A DNA stretch of 60,154 nucleotides from Tubiluchus corallicola (Eukaryota > Priapulida > Priapulimorpha > Priapulimorphida > Tubiluchidae). The translations under genes were made by a program, and so were the position numbers. The notes beneath the pieces were generated by a model. That model was given only the letters and a program-made list of their open reading frames with translations, had not been told where the DNA came from and searched no databases. This document shows positions 22,786-58,127 of this stretch, piece after piece. Location of the stretch: assembly GCA_030141605.1 (NCBI GenBank), contig JAQGDQ010000627.1, positions 1 to 60,154 of the forward strand, written 5' to 3'. Numbering within the stretch: position 1 is the first letter of the stretch; every line of letters starts with the position of its first letter.

Positions 22786-25700
22786 GTAAGTTGCATCATC
22801 TTTAAAAAAGAAACGGTTGCGGTTTTTATCATTTTTCTCCTGTATTGATGTTGTTAATGTTGTTAAATTTTTTTTGTCTCCAATTTATCAATCCCCAAAA
22901 AAATTATATCTATGATAGTGCAAAATTAACACATTACTTATAAGGCTAGTTATTTAATTTTTTAGTGTTAGTGATGATGTTGACAATAACGATGGTGATT
23001 GGTGATGGTGATGATGAAAAAATGTTAACTATGATAATGCAAAATTAATTATAAGGGTATTTAATTTCTAATTTTAATATGGGTGATGATGTTGACAATG
23101 GTGACGATGATGATGACGATGATGATGATGATGAATGATGATGATGATGGAAGGTGATAACTATGATAGTGCAAAATTAACAGATAATTTATAAGGGTAG
23201 CTATTTAATATTTTAATATTGGTGATGATGTTTACAATGATGATCGTGATGATGATGGTGTGATGATGATGATGACGGTGATGACAACGTTGGTGATGTA
23301 AACTGGAGTGCCATTACAATCATGTTGGACATTTTGTGACCTAAAGTCACATATTTAGACACTCCAGAATTAATTCGTCAATAATCATGAGTTTCATTTT
23401 AGGTTATTTTACTTTTATTTTCTGCACCTGCAGTTGGACAATATAATTTCTGTATTATATAATTTACTTGAACAGTACATGTTACATTGTGTTTGTCCAG
23501 TTGTATTTGCCAAGGGATGTATGTTAACTAGAGCTGGCATAGAGAACCTGTATGATTCCAGAGTTCAGGATTAAATTCATCTAGGTAGCCTATACAGCCA
23601 AACCTTGGTATAATGCCCCCTCTTATAATGCCAGTCTCACTTAATGCCCAAATTTTGCAACAATACCTATATTTGCATAGAAATATATGTATTAATAGAC
23701 CTTGTTATATAGCACCAAACTCACTTAACACCAACTTTTTTATAGTCCCAAAGTGGTTGGTATGAAGAGGTTTGACTATACATTAAAAATATTAGTATTT
23801 TTAAGTTAAAATAGTTCTTAGACAAACTATAACAGAAGCTTTATATTCTTATAATGTTTCTTTCCTTTTTTGTACTAATTTTTCAGTTGTGTAATTCTTG
23901 TTAATGCAAGACTAGTGCCAGTCGGCAAATAATTTGAAAATTATGTTAACAGGATTTTATAGTTTCACCAAACATTAAAAATAAGATGAAAAACTTCATT
24001 TTTTCATATGATGATGCTGACAGGGGCTCTAAGATGCTTGATTTTAGCGATTTGGAGGCAGCTTTAGATGAAATTGCAGCCCATGTTGCTAAAACTGAGG
24101 CTAAAAAGTCTGGAAAAGCTGAGGACGAAGTGCGCAGAGAGATGGTGGATGGTATGAAGAAGAAGCTGTCAAGTTGCACTCAGCCTGGAACTGCAGGAGC
24201 CACGGTAAGCATAAAACTAATATTCTAAAGCTACTTTCACACACATACACATAAGGCTGCAGGTATTCCACTGTACATGTATATAAATTGTTTCTTTAAA
24301 AAGTTTATTTGTGTGCTTGCAAACCAGAACTGCCCATAAGTCGGTATAGTTAAAACTATGCTATGAAGAATGCACAATGCAGATCTATGTAGAATACACC
24401 AAAAACTGTGTCAAATGTCAATTTTTTGTTTTTTATAAAAAACAAAGTCTAAATATATTGGACTTTTAATTCTAGCATCAAATTATCAGGAATATGTTAA
24501 AAAAAAATTGTAACCTCTTGCCCGCTTCCTCTTTGTCTAAAAACTAGTACTGCAATTGTGGAAAACTCTGTATTTTCAAACTCCAATAGTAGCTCGTGAT
24601 AGCAGTCATTTTGTTTGCAGTTTTTTTATGTTGCGAAGCCCAGATCTTCATCTGAACTAGCCATCTACTGGATCTAAACGTAGCTTCAATGTGTCCTTGC
24701 AAAGTCCATAGCAACCACACTTTCGTGCAGTTGCTAAGCATTTTTGTAGAGACACAATAAAAACAATGGCAAACTTTAAAAGCAATTTTTTCAAAATTAT
24801 GTTTCAGTGCGCAATATGCACCTTTACTTCAACATAGATTATCTCAGCTTAGAAATAACATAGAGCGATAAGACTGGCATCGAAAATGATCCACATGAAA
24901 TGAAGATTTAGGATATGTGAATAACTAGAAAAGCTTAACTGTGGACTTATGGATGTTTTTGCTATGCAAAGCACATATGTAGACAATATAATCAATGTCA
25001 CAAGGTCTTTCATAAACATAATTACTTAGCCCTGTGTAAATGTGTGTATTAAATTTTTGTATATTAACAAAATTTTTTATGCAATGTTTATCATATTAAC
25101 GAAACTATTGAATACTTTTGCCTGTGAATTTGCAGTATTTTCACTGTTGCCTTAACTCTGGAGAACTTTTTAATTAGATATACTGACGAATTATATAAAC
25201 ACAGTTATGATATACTAAGGATCTGGTACTTTGTAGTGCTACTAATGGTTTTAAAATTTCCATCCTGTGATGAAGATAGCACAATTTTAATGACTTACGC
25301 ATTACAAGTTTATCTACACAAGTGTAGAACTGACTTAGAGTTGTCGGCCTACTGATTTATACAGTCATGTGTGCCAACAATTAGTTAATTAGTCTGAATC
25401 AAAATGTTCAATTGAACATCCATTTGATTTAAAAGTTTAGTCTTGCCATAGCATGTGACAAAAAATGCAATATAGCTACACATCCTTTGATAAATGCTGC
25501 AGCTGTGATGCTTCTCAATGGAGAAGGAATGTAGGGGCAGGCCCAATATTCCTTTTTTGCTTGTTGCGTTTGTGTTTTGTGCTTGGGCAATGTTTTGTTT
25601 TAGCCGCTTTAAGTATGAATGAGCGTGAATTTCTCTCTGCATCTGTAGTCAAGACGCGAACGTAACTCATAATGGATTACAATGTATAATTAACATTTGA

Positions 25701-28700
25701 GATGATCCTGCTGTTGCTTACTGTACTGGCTGAATGTTCAATGTACAATAATGTTATGTACTGAGAATGGTGGGGAAGCATGCAAAAATGAAAGTTTTTG
25801 GAAGACAATTTTTCTGTGGCCAAAAGTTTACCTGGACATAAAATTTGGATAGTGAATTTTAGAAGCTGAGGAGAATCAAGGTAAGGATAACTTTGTTTGT
25901 TCTTTTATATTGTTGTTTGTTATTATTTGCTTCATATTTTATTTGTGCAGATTGTTTTATTTAATTTTTTCTTTTTGTTGTGTTTTAGTTGTTAAAGATC
26001 TCAGCGGTTTTCCTTAGTGGCACCCGATATTCTGCTAGCTCTGTGTATTTCTTTTCTGAAAGTGCACTGTCTGTACGGCATTAAGTATTACACTGTACCG
26101 TACGAATTTTATACTCCTTCTTTCTAATCGGATGTATATTTATTTTTTCTTTTGTTGTTGATACCTTTTTCTTGAACTTTTACTGTTATTTTATTAGAAA
26201 ATTGTGTTAATAAAATGTAACTGTAATCATTAAGAGATTTATGTATTTTTTCTAACATTTATTGTAGCTGCATGGTGGCTTTGATGGACCAGTCATGACT
26301 AATTAATAATAAGATTAGTTTTTGGCTGTAAAAAATTCAATGATAGGCAAGATAATACAAGAAGGTTGGGATTTTGTATTTTTAGTCTAACACCTTCTTG
26401 ATGTAGCTGTCAAATGTACTGGGTTCTACTTTCTTTGCTTTAGTTTAAAGTTAATGATATTCTTCCAGGTTTTCAAATATAGTTTCTATATCAGCACATT
26501 GTTTTAGACATATGTAACAAAATAATACATGATATACATCATTTATGCATACTTGATTCGACTCAGAAAAAGCAGATCTCTAGGCAGTAAAAAATTTAGT
26601 TAGTTTTTAGTAGCTGTGCAGGGACAATGATAATGTCAAAAAGGTTTTTCATAACTCGAGTGGAGTATTGAACAATGAGGAAATTAATTGAAATACTGTA
26701 GGCATTTGGTAGTCTCTTATGTTTTGTGTTATTTTGATTACAGCAAGCTATGAAAGTTGGAGGTGTCGACAGGTTGACGGATACATCGAAATACACTGGT
26801 CAACATAAAGAGAGATTTGATGAAAGCGGTAAGGGCAAAGGCATAGAGGGCCGAGAATATGTGGCAGAAAATGCTGGATATGTCACTGGTTATAAGGAGA
26901 AAGATTCCTACGACACAAAGCATTGAATTCAACTTTGTTGCATATCCGAATCGTACAGCCACAGCTTCTGCTGTTAACAAGACGTAATCCAAAATCAACT
27001 AAAAATGCCTCGGATAATTAAGAACTTGGTTATTTACACTTTCTGGTTAGGAAAGTTTTTATAATCATTTCTGACGTCTTGCTTGTAACTTGTATTAAAG
27101 CACCTTTTTGCAAGAACTATTTTGTTTTTTGACCGAGTGTTTGGGCAAATATATTTTTTTCCTGTTAACTTTAAATCAAGTTTTCAGTTTATTAATATAT
27201 ACCATTTTTTAAGATTTTATTAGTGGTATTATTTTTTTATAAAATTTTAAATAAAATTGTATGAAATTATTATAATGATTGTCTTTGTTATGGTGTGTAA
27301 TGTGTAATATTTGTGATCAAAATTGCAAAAAATGATTGGGCTGTAGTTTTACTCTGTCTCAGATTTGAGTACAGGTGAAAATTTTCAAGAAGTTGGCCCT
27401 TGACTGGCTCAGACATTAGGAACTAGAACTTAGCCAACTCGCGCTCAAGACATATGAGTTCCTCAAGACTTTCTTGGAGACTCCGACATTAACATTGTTG
27501 TGTAAGGCAGTTTTATGATCTTATTGCACTGTCTAGTTATGTTTCTGGTGGGTTTTCTTATTCACTAAATTTGTTGGCATAGCTGTGTAAGCTGTCGCAC
27601 TCTACACAACAAATCAGTTACTACCAGTTTTTATGGATGGAACTTTGCTTTATTATCAACAGTGAATTTGGAAGACTGGATAAAAACCAGGTAAATAGCT
27701 ACAACTTTTTGCCAAATTTTTGCATATTTATTTTTGAACCATATTGTTACTTATGACAGTATTTTCAAAAATTTACTTTGCCTTATATATTTTCATTGTT
27801 TTATGAACTATTTATTTTGTTTTTAGCAGTTGATGATGTATCCAGCTTTTCCCTGGTCCTGAGTTCAACTTCCTTTGTGTGTCTCCATTTTATTAACGTT
27901 GTACATTGTATTTTACCTTATTGCCTGCTATTCATTCTTATTACAATAACATTTTATTATTGTTTCTTCACTTTATATGTAACAAATTTTTGCTCTGGTT
28001 TTCTTAATCTGTTTTATACGTTATGGTGTATAAACATACGTTAGTAGTTTTTGTTTTCTCTATTCAGTCGATTAAAATATTGTGATAAGCCAAACTGTAA
28101 ATTTGTTTATAAATGGTTCAACATTATATTTTTCTAAGATCAATATATTGAATAGGCTTATGTATTAATATGGAGTGGTGCAAATATTAAAGATCATTTT
28201 GTGCAACATTTAATTTACAGGCAAAAATCTGCCTCTGAATTTAATGTAGTAATTTTAGATACTAATAAGTATTTGGTGTGGCTACATTCACACTCTCACT
28301 CGTAATCTGTAATTATATCGTTGTGGTTTACAGCTAATACTCTCTATCTTTAACTTTAAAATTTTCAACCATTTTCATTCCTGGTTTTTGTTTTGCATTG
28401 ATTTAAACACGTGCTGGTTTTTTTATGTATTACAGTGTTAATGAATTGAAATGTAACTCCCACGTAATTCTCGTTTTATAATGATGAAAAAAGATGAAAT
28501 TAAAATAGTTCATCACACTTTCTACATTTAAAATAAATAGAAACCTAATCTAATTTAGATTACCAAATTGACATAGTATCTTTTTATACAGGTAGTTTTT
28601 TAATGTAATTTTTGTATGTCTAAGTAATATGCATGAGAGTAAACAGACAAAAGTGCTTGCAAAATAGTTGTTCAAAATAATGAACAGAAAGAAGGGTCAG

Positions 28701-29977
28701 CTTTAGTTCATTGAAAATAACAAGTAAAAAACATTTGGCATTGTATTAGTTAACATTCACACTCAGTGTATACAGTCTCTATTTTTGGCAAAGTACCTTT
28801 CTATACAGGTAGTTTTTAATGGAATTTTTGTATATCTAAATAATGTGCATTAGATTAAACAGATAAAAGTGTTCACAAAATTGTTATTAAAAATAATGAG
28901 GAGAAAGAAGGATCAGCTTTAATTCACCGAGAATAACAAAAAAAAGACATTTTGGCATTATATTAGTTAAATTCACACTCAATGTAGACAGTTCGTATTT
29001 TTTAAATAATTGTGATATTGCTTTTGCAGCAAGCTGTTAAAGTTGGTGCTGTTGACAGGCTGACAGACACGTCACAATACACAGGTTCTCATAAAGAACG
29101 ATTTGATGAAAATGGGAAAGGCAAAGGAATGTCGGGTCGAGAACATGTAGCAGACTATGCGGGATACGTTACTGGTTATAAGGAGAAGGATACCTACGAC
29201 ACTCAACATTAAATTAGTTTTTTCTCTTTTACAGTGGGCGTGCCATTTCTTATAAATTTTTGTTACTAATAATTCGTTTACAGCTTTTATATTTAGCATA
29301 AATTCAGTTAAGGCTGTTGTTTGAAGGAAATAGATTTGTGAAATCTGAGATACAACTTCATTTATCTTCATAATTAAATTTTGATAATTATGTCTGTAAA
29401 TACAGAACTAATTGTTATGTAAATATCCCCCTTTTTAACATTACGAGAGAAACTGTTAGCTAGGTCCTATATATGTAGTGAAAAAAGTTCTCTTGGCAAT
29501 TAAATCAAGTTTCTAAAAGTATGTGCAAGTTGATGTCAACATTACTGAAATGTAAACAACACCAACCAGAGCTGCTTCAGCTTTGTTAATTGTACCACTT
29601 TATTATGAATTATGAAATAAAACTGAATTGAAATAATTGCATGTGTTAGAGTACTTTCTGCATACTGAAAGATTAGGTAATATAATTAGATTAAAATATA
29701 ATGTATACAAGGTATCTTTACACATGCATAAGTTTACAAACGTGTCATTTATCCAATCCATAATAATGATATCTATGGACAATTATTGGACATGTGAAGA
29801 ATCTGCAGTGAGCTTATCATACGAATGGTGAATCCACGGCTAATTGATGATGCAGCATTCACTGACTGTTCAGTGTTAATCAATGTTTCCTTCCTCCTTT
29901 CACCTGCCTAAATCTGTGATCCCTCATTATGTGAAGGAATCAGGTATCTTTTTCTTTCACTCACACGCTCTACTCTA

Positions 29978-30041
<64 letters not shown>

Positions 30042-30393
30042 CTCTCTCTCTCTTTCTCTCCCTGCCTGTATTGTCTCCTTCTAACATTTGCATTTGCCGA
30101 ATTGCTAATAAAAATTTAATTGGATATTATAAAATAAAATTACTCTGAAACAGTATTAACTGATATTATTGATGTACCAATATAGCACATCATTATTTTT
30201 CCAGAAAACAGCTAAATCAGGCGCTGTGAACCGATTGACAGATACGTCAAAGTATACTGGTGCTCACAAAGAACGATTTGATGCTAGCGGCAAAGGTAAA
30301 GGAAAAGAAGGTCGCGAGTACATTGACGATAAATCTGGCTATGTGACAGGCTACAAAGAGAAGGACACGTATGAAAAGAAAACTAAAAAGTGA
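22589..30393 (+). CDS. TPPP: TPPP (p25-alpha) gene with three alternative terminal exons
   Basis: Tubulin polymerization-promoting protein family: small, partly disordered, binds and bundles microtubules. Two shared coding exons (66 plus 60 residues) carry the EF-hand-like p25-alpha core, including [20 protein letters not shown]. Three tandem homologous terminal exons follow (26744-26926, 29030-29212, 30205-30393). Each is entered in phase 0 and each has its own stop, so the predicted proteins are 186, 186 and 188 residues. Each terminal exon holds the family signature RLTDTSxYTG, HKERFD, GKGKGxxGR. The ATG at 22589 is the first in the exon and gives a start that fits short-form family members. 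Confidence 0.93.
22915..23300. repeat. GAT-rich tandem repeat, about three long units
   Basis: Units of roughly 110-135 bp, each with a CTATGATAxTGCAAAATTAA block followed by a GATGATG-rich run, in the TPPP intron. Confidence 0.8.
23593..23780. mobile_element. pogo/Tigger-like MITE
   Basis: The left end is CAGCCAAACCTTGGTATAAT. The right end in reverse complement is TAGTCAAACCTCTTCATACC. This matches the CAGTCAAACCTC type of inverted end seen on pogo-like elements, with TA at both margins. Confidence 0.65.
24024..24204 (+). CDS. TPPP: TPPP second coding exon
   Basis: 181 nt; its first base completes a lysine codon, after which it encodes [20 protein letters not shown] and onwards to QPGTAGAT, ending in phase 0. 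The acceptor is gctgacag and the donor gtaagc. It corresponds to the TFEQFQEALEEL helix region of vertebrate TPPP. Confidence 0.92.
24310..24976 (+). mobile_element. MITE family 1, copy 3
   Basis: Same orientation and layout as 3027-3687, with more diverged ends (TGTGTGCTTGCAAACCAG; right end AAAGCACATA). It lies in the intron before exon 3a. The flanking TA is not preserved on the left. Confidence 0.8.
24977..26743 (+). other. TPPP intron, part before terminal exon 3a
   Basis: AT-rich intron; no gene or element recognised. Confidence 0.5.
26744..26926 (+). CDS. TPPP: TPPP alternative terminal exon 3a
   Basis: 60 residues plus TGA, acceptor gattacag, entered in phase 0. It contains [17 protein letters not shown] and GKGKGIEGR and ends DSYDTKH. 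By eye it is identical to 3b at about 48 of 60 positions and to 3c at about 42 of 60. A poly(A) signal ATTAAA at 27094 followed by T/GT-rich sequence, and AATAAA at 27250, fit independent 3'-end formation. Confidence 0.93.
   Translation, partial: QAMKVGGVDRLTDTSKYTGQHKERFDESGKGKGIEGREYVAENAGYVTGYKEKDSYDTKH
27094..27255 (+). terminator. Poly(A) signals for terminal exon 3a
   Basis: ATTAAA at 27094-27099 is followed by a T-rich and GT-rich downstream element. A second hexamer, AATAAA, is at 27250-27255. Confidence 0.6.
28575..29010. repeat. 217-bp tandem duplication upstream of exon 3b
   Basis: Two diverged direct copies, starting with ATACAGGTAGTTTTT near 28586 and 28803. They share the block GAAAGAAGGxTCAGCTTTA and the end CATTCACACTCAxTGTA. 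The second copy ends about 20 bp before the 3b acceptor. Confidence 0.85.
29030..29212 (+). CDS. TPPP: TPPP alternative terminal exon 3b
   Basis: 60 residues plus TAA, acceptor cttttgcag, phase 0. It contains [17 protein letters not shown] and GKGKGMSGR and ends DTYDTQH. It is the closest relative of 3a. AATAAA lies at 29616-29621, about 400 nt after the stop. Confidence 0.93.
   Translation, partial: QAVKVGAVDRLTDTSQYTGSHKERFDENGKGKGMSGREHVADYAGYVTGYKEKDTYDTQH
29616..29621 (+). terminator. Poly(A) signal for terminal exon 3b
   Basis: Canonical AATAAA about 400 nt after the 3b stop codon. Confidence 0.55.
29970..30060 (+). repeat. CT-rich microsatellite upstream of exon 3c
   Basis: A nearly pure (CT)n run with short TTT interruptions. 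In the sense RNA it is a run of UCUCU motifs, the kind bound by PTB-type splicing repressors. Confidence 0.95.
30205..30393 (+). CDS. TPPP: TPPP alternative terminal exon 3c
   Basis: 62 residues plus TGA, acceptor tttttccag, phase 0. It contains [17 protein letters not shown] and GKGKGKEGR and ends in a lysine-rich tail YEKKTKK unlike the DTKH/DTQH ends of 3a and 3b. A CT tract lies about 145 nt upstream of its acceptor. Confidence 0.93.
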   Translation, partial: KTAKSGAVNRLTDTSKYTGAHKERFDASGKGKGKEGREYIDDKSGYVTGYKEKDTYEKKTKK

Positions 30394-31760
30394 CCAACCA
30401 ACATTTTTGGCTAAGCTTTACAGGGACCAATATACTGTTGCTGTCAAGTGCCACTGAAGTTTTCTTGCAGTTTTGCACTTTGTAAAAATGTTAACAGTGA
30501 TCAGGTGGTGTTCTTCTTGGAGATACCCTACTCTGGCATTTAGGGTTCAATTTTGCACCTTTCATTGTTTGGACTACTGTTCTTAGATTGTTAATATTCC
30601 AAAACTACTGCAGCATAACAAACTATTACTGTCAACTTGAGGTCTTCATCTCAAGCTTTATTTAACTAATACTGAATACACCTCAAGGCTCGGGGGGGTT
30701 AAAAAGTGATGCTGATCTAGTCTTATAGCTAATGTTACTTGTGCGAGAAATTGTAGTTCTAGTATTGTAATCCAGCACCCTGCAGTTTAAAATTTAATGC
30801 AGTGGTAGTTTAATTAAAATTACTCTTAAACAAATTGTGCAGCAGAGTTGATAGCTGTGATGCTTTTGGAACTAATATTATTTAGATGCATTAATGTTTG
30901 TAGTAAAAGTTTCCGTCATAACATTTCTTTATAAAATAATGCTAACTATAAACAGACTGTTTTTTATTAACGTAGGTGGTATCTATTTTTTTATTTTAGA
31001 ATATTAGAAGCAGTGCTTAGTGGTGTTGACTTTTTCTCCTTGAGGAAACTTCAACTTGCTTTTGCCCTGTTTAATTTTCACAAAGCTTTGTTCTAGCCAG
31101 TGCACTACGTTTTTGAGTGTACATCAAACTCCTCATCACTGTATTATCATTGTCTGACTGATGACTTGTCCACACTATGCTCCACTCTAATGTGCTAGTA
31201 GACTAGTAGTTGACTGTAGCATGTATAGCTAATTCAAACTGCATTTTCTGATATTTTAGTGCATAATCTTCGACCGCTAGTCACTTAAGTTTATTGTATA
31301 TTGTTTTGTCTTCATGACTTACTACAGTTTGTAGCAATGTTAATACAATACAGTGAGTACATTACGGAACATGTTAGATACTAAAGCTTTCTTTAGGGCT
31401 GTTACAACTCGCAGTTGTTTGACGTGGTCATAAAGTAATGATGAGTAGTGTATTGTTAGTGGCAATTTCAATCACTTAATCAGAGATCTTTTATTTTGCG
31501 CTACGCTTTAGAATTAACTATCTTAATAGCGATGTATTGTGTGTGTGAGTTTTTGTTGTGCCAGTTATGGACAAAGTTGTATATTAAATATATAAAGTTT
31601 ATTTGTATGTCAACAAGTATGTATCTTAGTCTAGACAATAAGTTGAAAATATGATAAATTATACAGTAATAAAACAACTTTTATGTTATGCAAAAAAGTG
31701 ATTTGACATTCATGACACTGTCAGTTATAAAATAAATGTACAGTATTTTTACTCTTGCAC
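30394..31760 (+). other. TPPP 3'UTR (long form, exon 3c)
   Basis: A non-coding stretch from the 3c stop to the AATAAA signals near 31.7 kb. No other structure recognised. Confidence 0.55.
31668..31736 (+). terminator. Poly(A) signals for terminal exon 3c
   Basis: AATAAA at 31668-31673 and again at 31731-31736, implying a 3'UTR of about 1.3 kb. Confidence 0.6.
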
Positions 31761-31784
31761 ATCACAAGCTCTGTAACAGACTTT

Positions 31785-34387
31785 TTGTAATTTAATAGTC
31801 AATTTATTTTATAGACAAAGGCATGATTATAATACATGAACAGGGAAACACATGACAAAACTGTAAACATGAACAGCTATACCACTTGACTACAATATAT
31901 AAATTATAGACATCTAGATGTCGAGATGCAAGAAATTATTAAAATGATATAATTAATAATCTTGTACACATGACAAACAAGCCAAGTTTGTGACCCTGTG
32001 TTTGATGGATGGCAATTTTTTCCTATGCCGATCACAACTGTCAGCACACCGCCATCATGCACACAGTACCTGACTGGCTGTTTAACATTTAGATCAAATA
32101 TCAGTAGTTACGCAAATGTGAATATGGTGATTGCCGAAAAATTGTTTGTTTGTATTTATCCTCTTTCTTCATGAAGCACCTAAAACAAGTTCATTGAACT
32201 AACAAATGCTCCTCGAAACAAAGGTCTAGAAAACGGCCCACAGCCACGAAATTGGCAATATTACACATTGCACAGTGCCTCTTGTTCACTATGGTTTGTT
32301 GACCCTATTCTAAAATGGGTACACCAGTTAGTAGGGTAAAAATAGCCCACTTTTCTATTTGAAGTTCATCTGTGAAATCCCCAAAATAGGGATGAAGTTA
32401 AAGAAACTGTGTTCACTGAAGTAAGAGTATAAAGGTATTTCTCTCAATGAAAAACAGTTTTGCAAAGTATAGCATCTTCCCCATAGTATTTTAAGATTTA
32501 CCTTCACAGTCACTATAAACAATCCACAACATTCTTTTTACATCAATAATAACTACAAAGATTTTTTGAACTTTTGTTTTGAAAAGACATAGAACAGTAC
32601 CTATAGATATTTCCGAGATGCTCGGTACAAAACGATAAGTTATAAGACGTTAAGTTTACAATGAGTAAAGAACAGCATAACACTTCATTTGTACACAGTT
32701 TATAATATACATACATTTGCAGAAACAGTTGTCCTTAAAATTGAGCCTTGCAGTATGTAAAAAATTTGTGATGCCTGCATTATAATATAGCATGTGTCAT
32801 TGTCATTGCATTTCTATTTTCGCAATCCAGTCTGAAACTGTAAGCATAATGTTCAAATCTATCCACTGTTTCAAAATTTTCTTTAGAGATGTCTCATTTG
32901 GCAAAAAGGCACAATTACAATAACCAGATGCAAATATAGAAACCAGTAAGGCATATCTCTATAAACTACTAAAGCTATTCGTGGGTGAACTAAATTTTTT
33001 CCAGTTGTTGGAACGGTTTGATAATTTTGCTTTCAGAGATACACCATGACACCAGGAATAAACACAACTTGAAAGTTCACTTAATAGAGTTTTCAAGAGA
33101 CAGCAAATTATTTAGAGTTAAGGTTACATGTATTTATAGCAACATGACATATCAATAATTATTAATCACAATACGTACGAGATTTTAAATCGCATGACAA
33201 GATGTACGAACTGTATGTACTGACCACTACTGTGTTAAGTTCTAAATGATTAGTACACTGTAAATGTTACAATATTTCAATTTACATAGCATTATCTAAT
33301 GTATAATGAACTTCATCATTTGCGAAATCTGCATTTTCATGAGTGGCATTTATAAAAACAATTTTTACGGATACATCATAAAGCAAAAGTTTTACAACAT
33401 ATAGGCAATAATTACTACATGCAATGAAAATTTCACAAAATTCTTATCGAGTTTTTATCAAAGCAAAAGAACTATATCAATGTTAATGTGACATTTAATC
33501 GTCTAATATCATGCATACCATACTGATTATTACAGTAACAAATTCATTTTAAGGTATGAAACAGTTTGATGTTCTTAACAAAAGTCCTTAGTCACACATT
33601 TTAATTTATTATTACAATTAAAATTCAAACTCGAGGGAAACTTCCATTTACATAAATGTTTTACCTTTTTAAAACAATCTAGTGCCAATTTAATATTTGA
33701 CTTAAATTTATAATATTGGATCTACCACGTTAATGAACTGCAACAATGCAGAAGCTGTAGCAAAGTACATGAAGGTACTTGGGTGCTACCCATGAAATGT
33801 TGACCTACTGACACAGTATGTAATATAAACTGTAACCTCACAAATGAAGCAATTGCATGTACAGAGTGTTTTTAGACCGACGTTCAGCAATCAATACCTT
33901 TTATTTACAAATGATTAATATAAACCTCTTAATGACTGCAGGCAACAGTTCACAATTTTTAAATACAAATTGGTGATGTTGATAATTTTACAGTGAACAG
34001 ATGTTTAAATAAAGAGACAAAGAGCCAACACTTGACAACTATATAATAAATACCTTAACAGATATGCTTATATCATTATTTATATACAAGTAGCTGAACA
34101 CCTATAAGCAAAAAGGAAATTTGTATTTGCCTCTCTTAATATAAAACAACAAAACATTTACGGATGAAGAAAAGAAAATATACAGACCCAGGTAATTGTC
34201 TGAAATAGATAATTATAGTAAAACAAGGTTGCACACATACAAAAATATCAATTGGACATAACAATGTTGAAACTTTGTGGAAAACTTATAAAAATATGTT
34301 TAGATGCAAACCGAGTAGTCCTAGCATTGTCATTGTACGGGATTGATATTACATTATGTGTTTGTTGCTAGTTGATTGTAACTGTGG
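31785..34387 (-). other. CMIP 3'UTR
   Basis: About 2.6 kb without a convincing frame on either strand, between the CMIP stop at 34388-34390 and a reverse-strand AATAAA (plus-strand TTTATT at 31803-31808). The extent is inferred. Confidence 0.55.
31803..31808 (-). terminator. CMIP poly(A) signal
   Basis: AATAAA on the minus strand (TTTATT as written), about 70 bp beyond the last TPPP hexamer on the opposite strand, so the two genes are tail to tail. Confidence 0.5.
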
Positions 34388-57445
<23,058 letters not shown>

Positions 57446-58127
57446 CTAAAAGTTACACATAAAAGAGAGTTAGCAAATATCAATAACCAATGCAACAAGT
57501 GCTTCTCTCATACAAAGACAAAAGACGGATCTAGTTAGATTGTTTCAGTCACTGCTATGTAGAATTCAGAAACAAGTAAAGCATTTAATGGTCTTTAACT
57601 GACTAATTTACATAAGGTAATGGCATTAAGATACATAATTATTAAGTTGTATATTAAACTAGAAGAACAGGTACAGTAATTTTACCAGAAAAAGATCATA
57701 TTTTTGCAAAAATATAGTGCAAATAGAAATATACAGAAAAATGTATACATCACAACACTTACTATTTATAGACAGTAATTAGGCTCACTAAACGGAAATA
57801 AATTTAACGCTAAAAGATACTAACCATATGTAACAAAAGTCAAAACAATGAAAATCTATTTTTGATTTTTTGCACACACACTTCATTATCTGTACCATTC
57901 TTACATAGGCATTTACATCGTGTTATGAGTATTATACAAAAATGCATGTAAGCGTTTTTTTGTTTGCAAAGTTCAAAATACGTAGGTCAGAGGAGTTACG
58001 TAGTTCAATACAAAAATTCCCAAGAGATGTATTACCATGACCTTATGTAGATCACTCAAGGACCCATTAAAGACAGTTTAAATTCACATCATTTCAGAGA
58101 AACAGAATACATTATGTGCTGAATAAT

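Larger units (their letters stand above)
26927..29029 (+). other. 3'UTR of 3a and intron between 3a and 3b
   Basis: It contains the 3a 3'UTR and, at its right end, a two-copy tandem duplication. The frame at 27778-28044 is hydrophobic, T-rich translation and not a convincing gene. Confidence 0.5.

Noticed and set aside
27778-28044. An 88-codon hydrophobic frame that looks like a membrane protein
   Set aside because: T-rich sequence always translates to F, L, I and Y; no start context, homologue or splice evidence.
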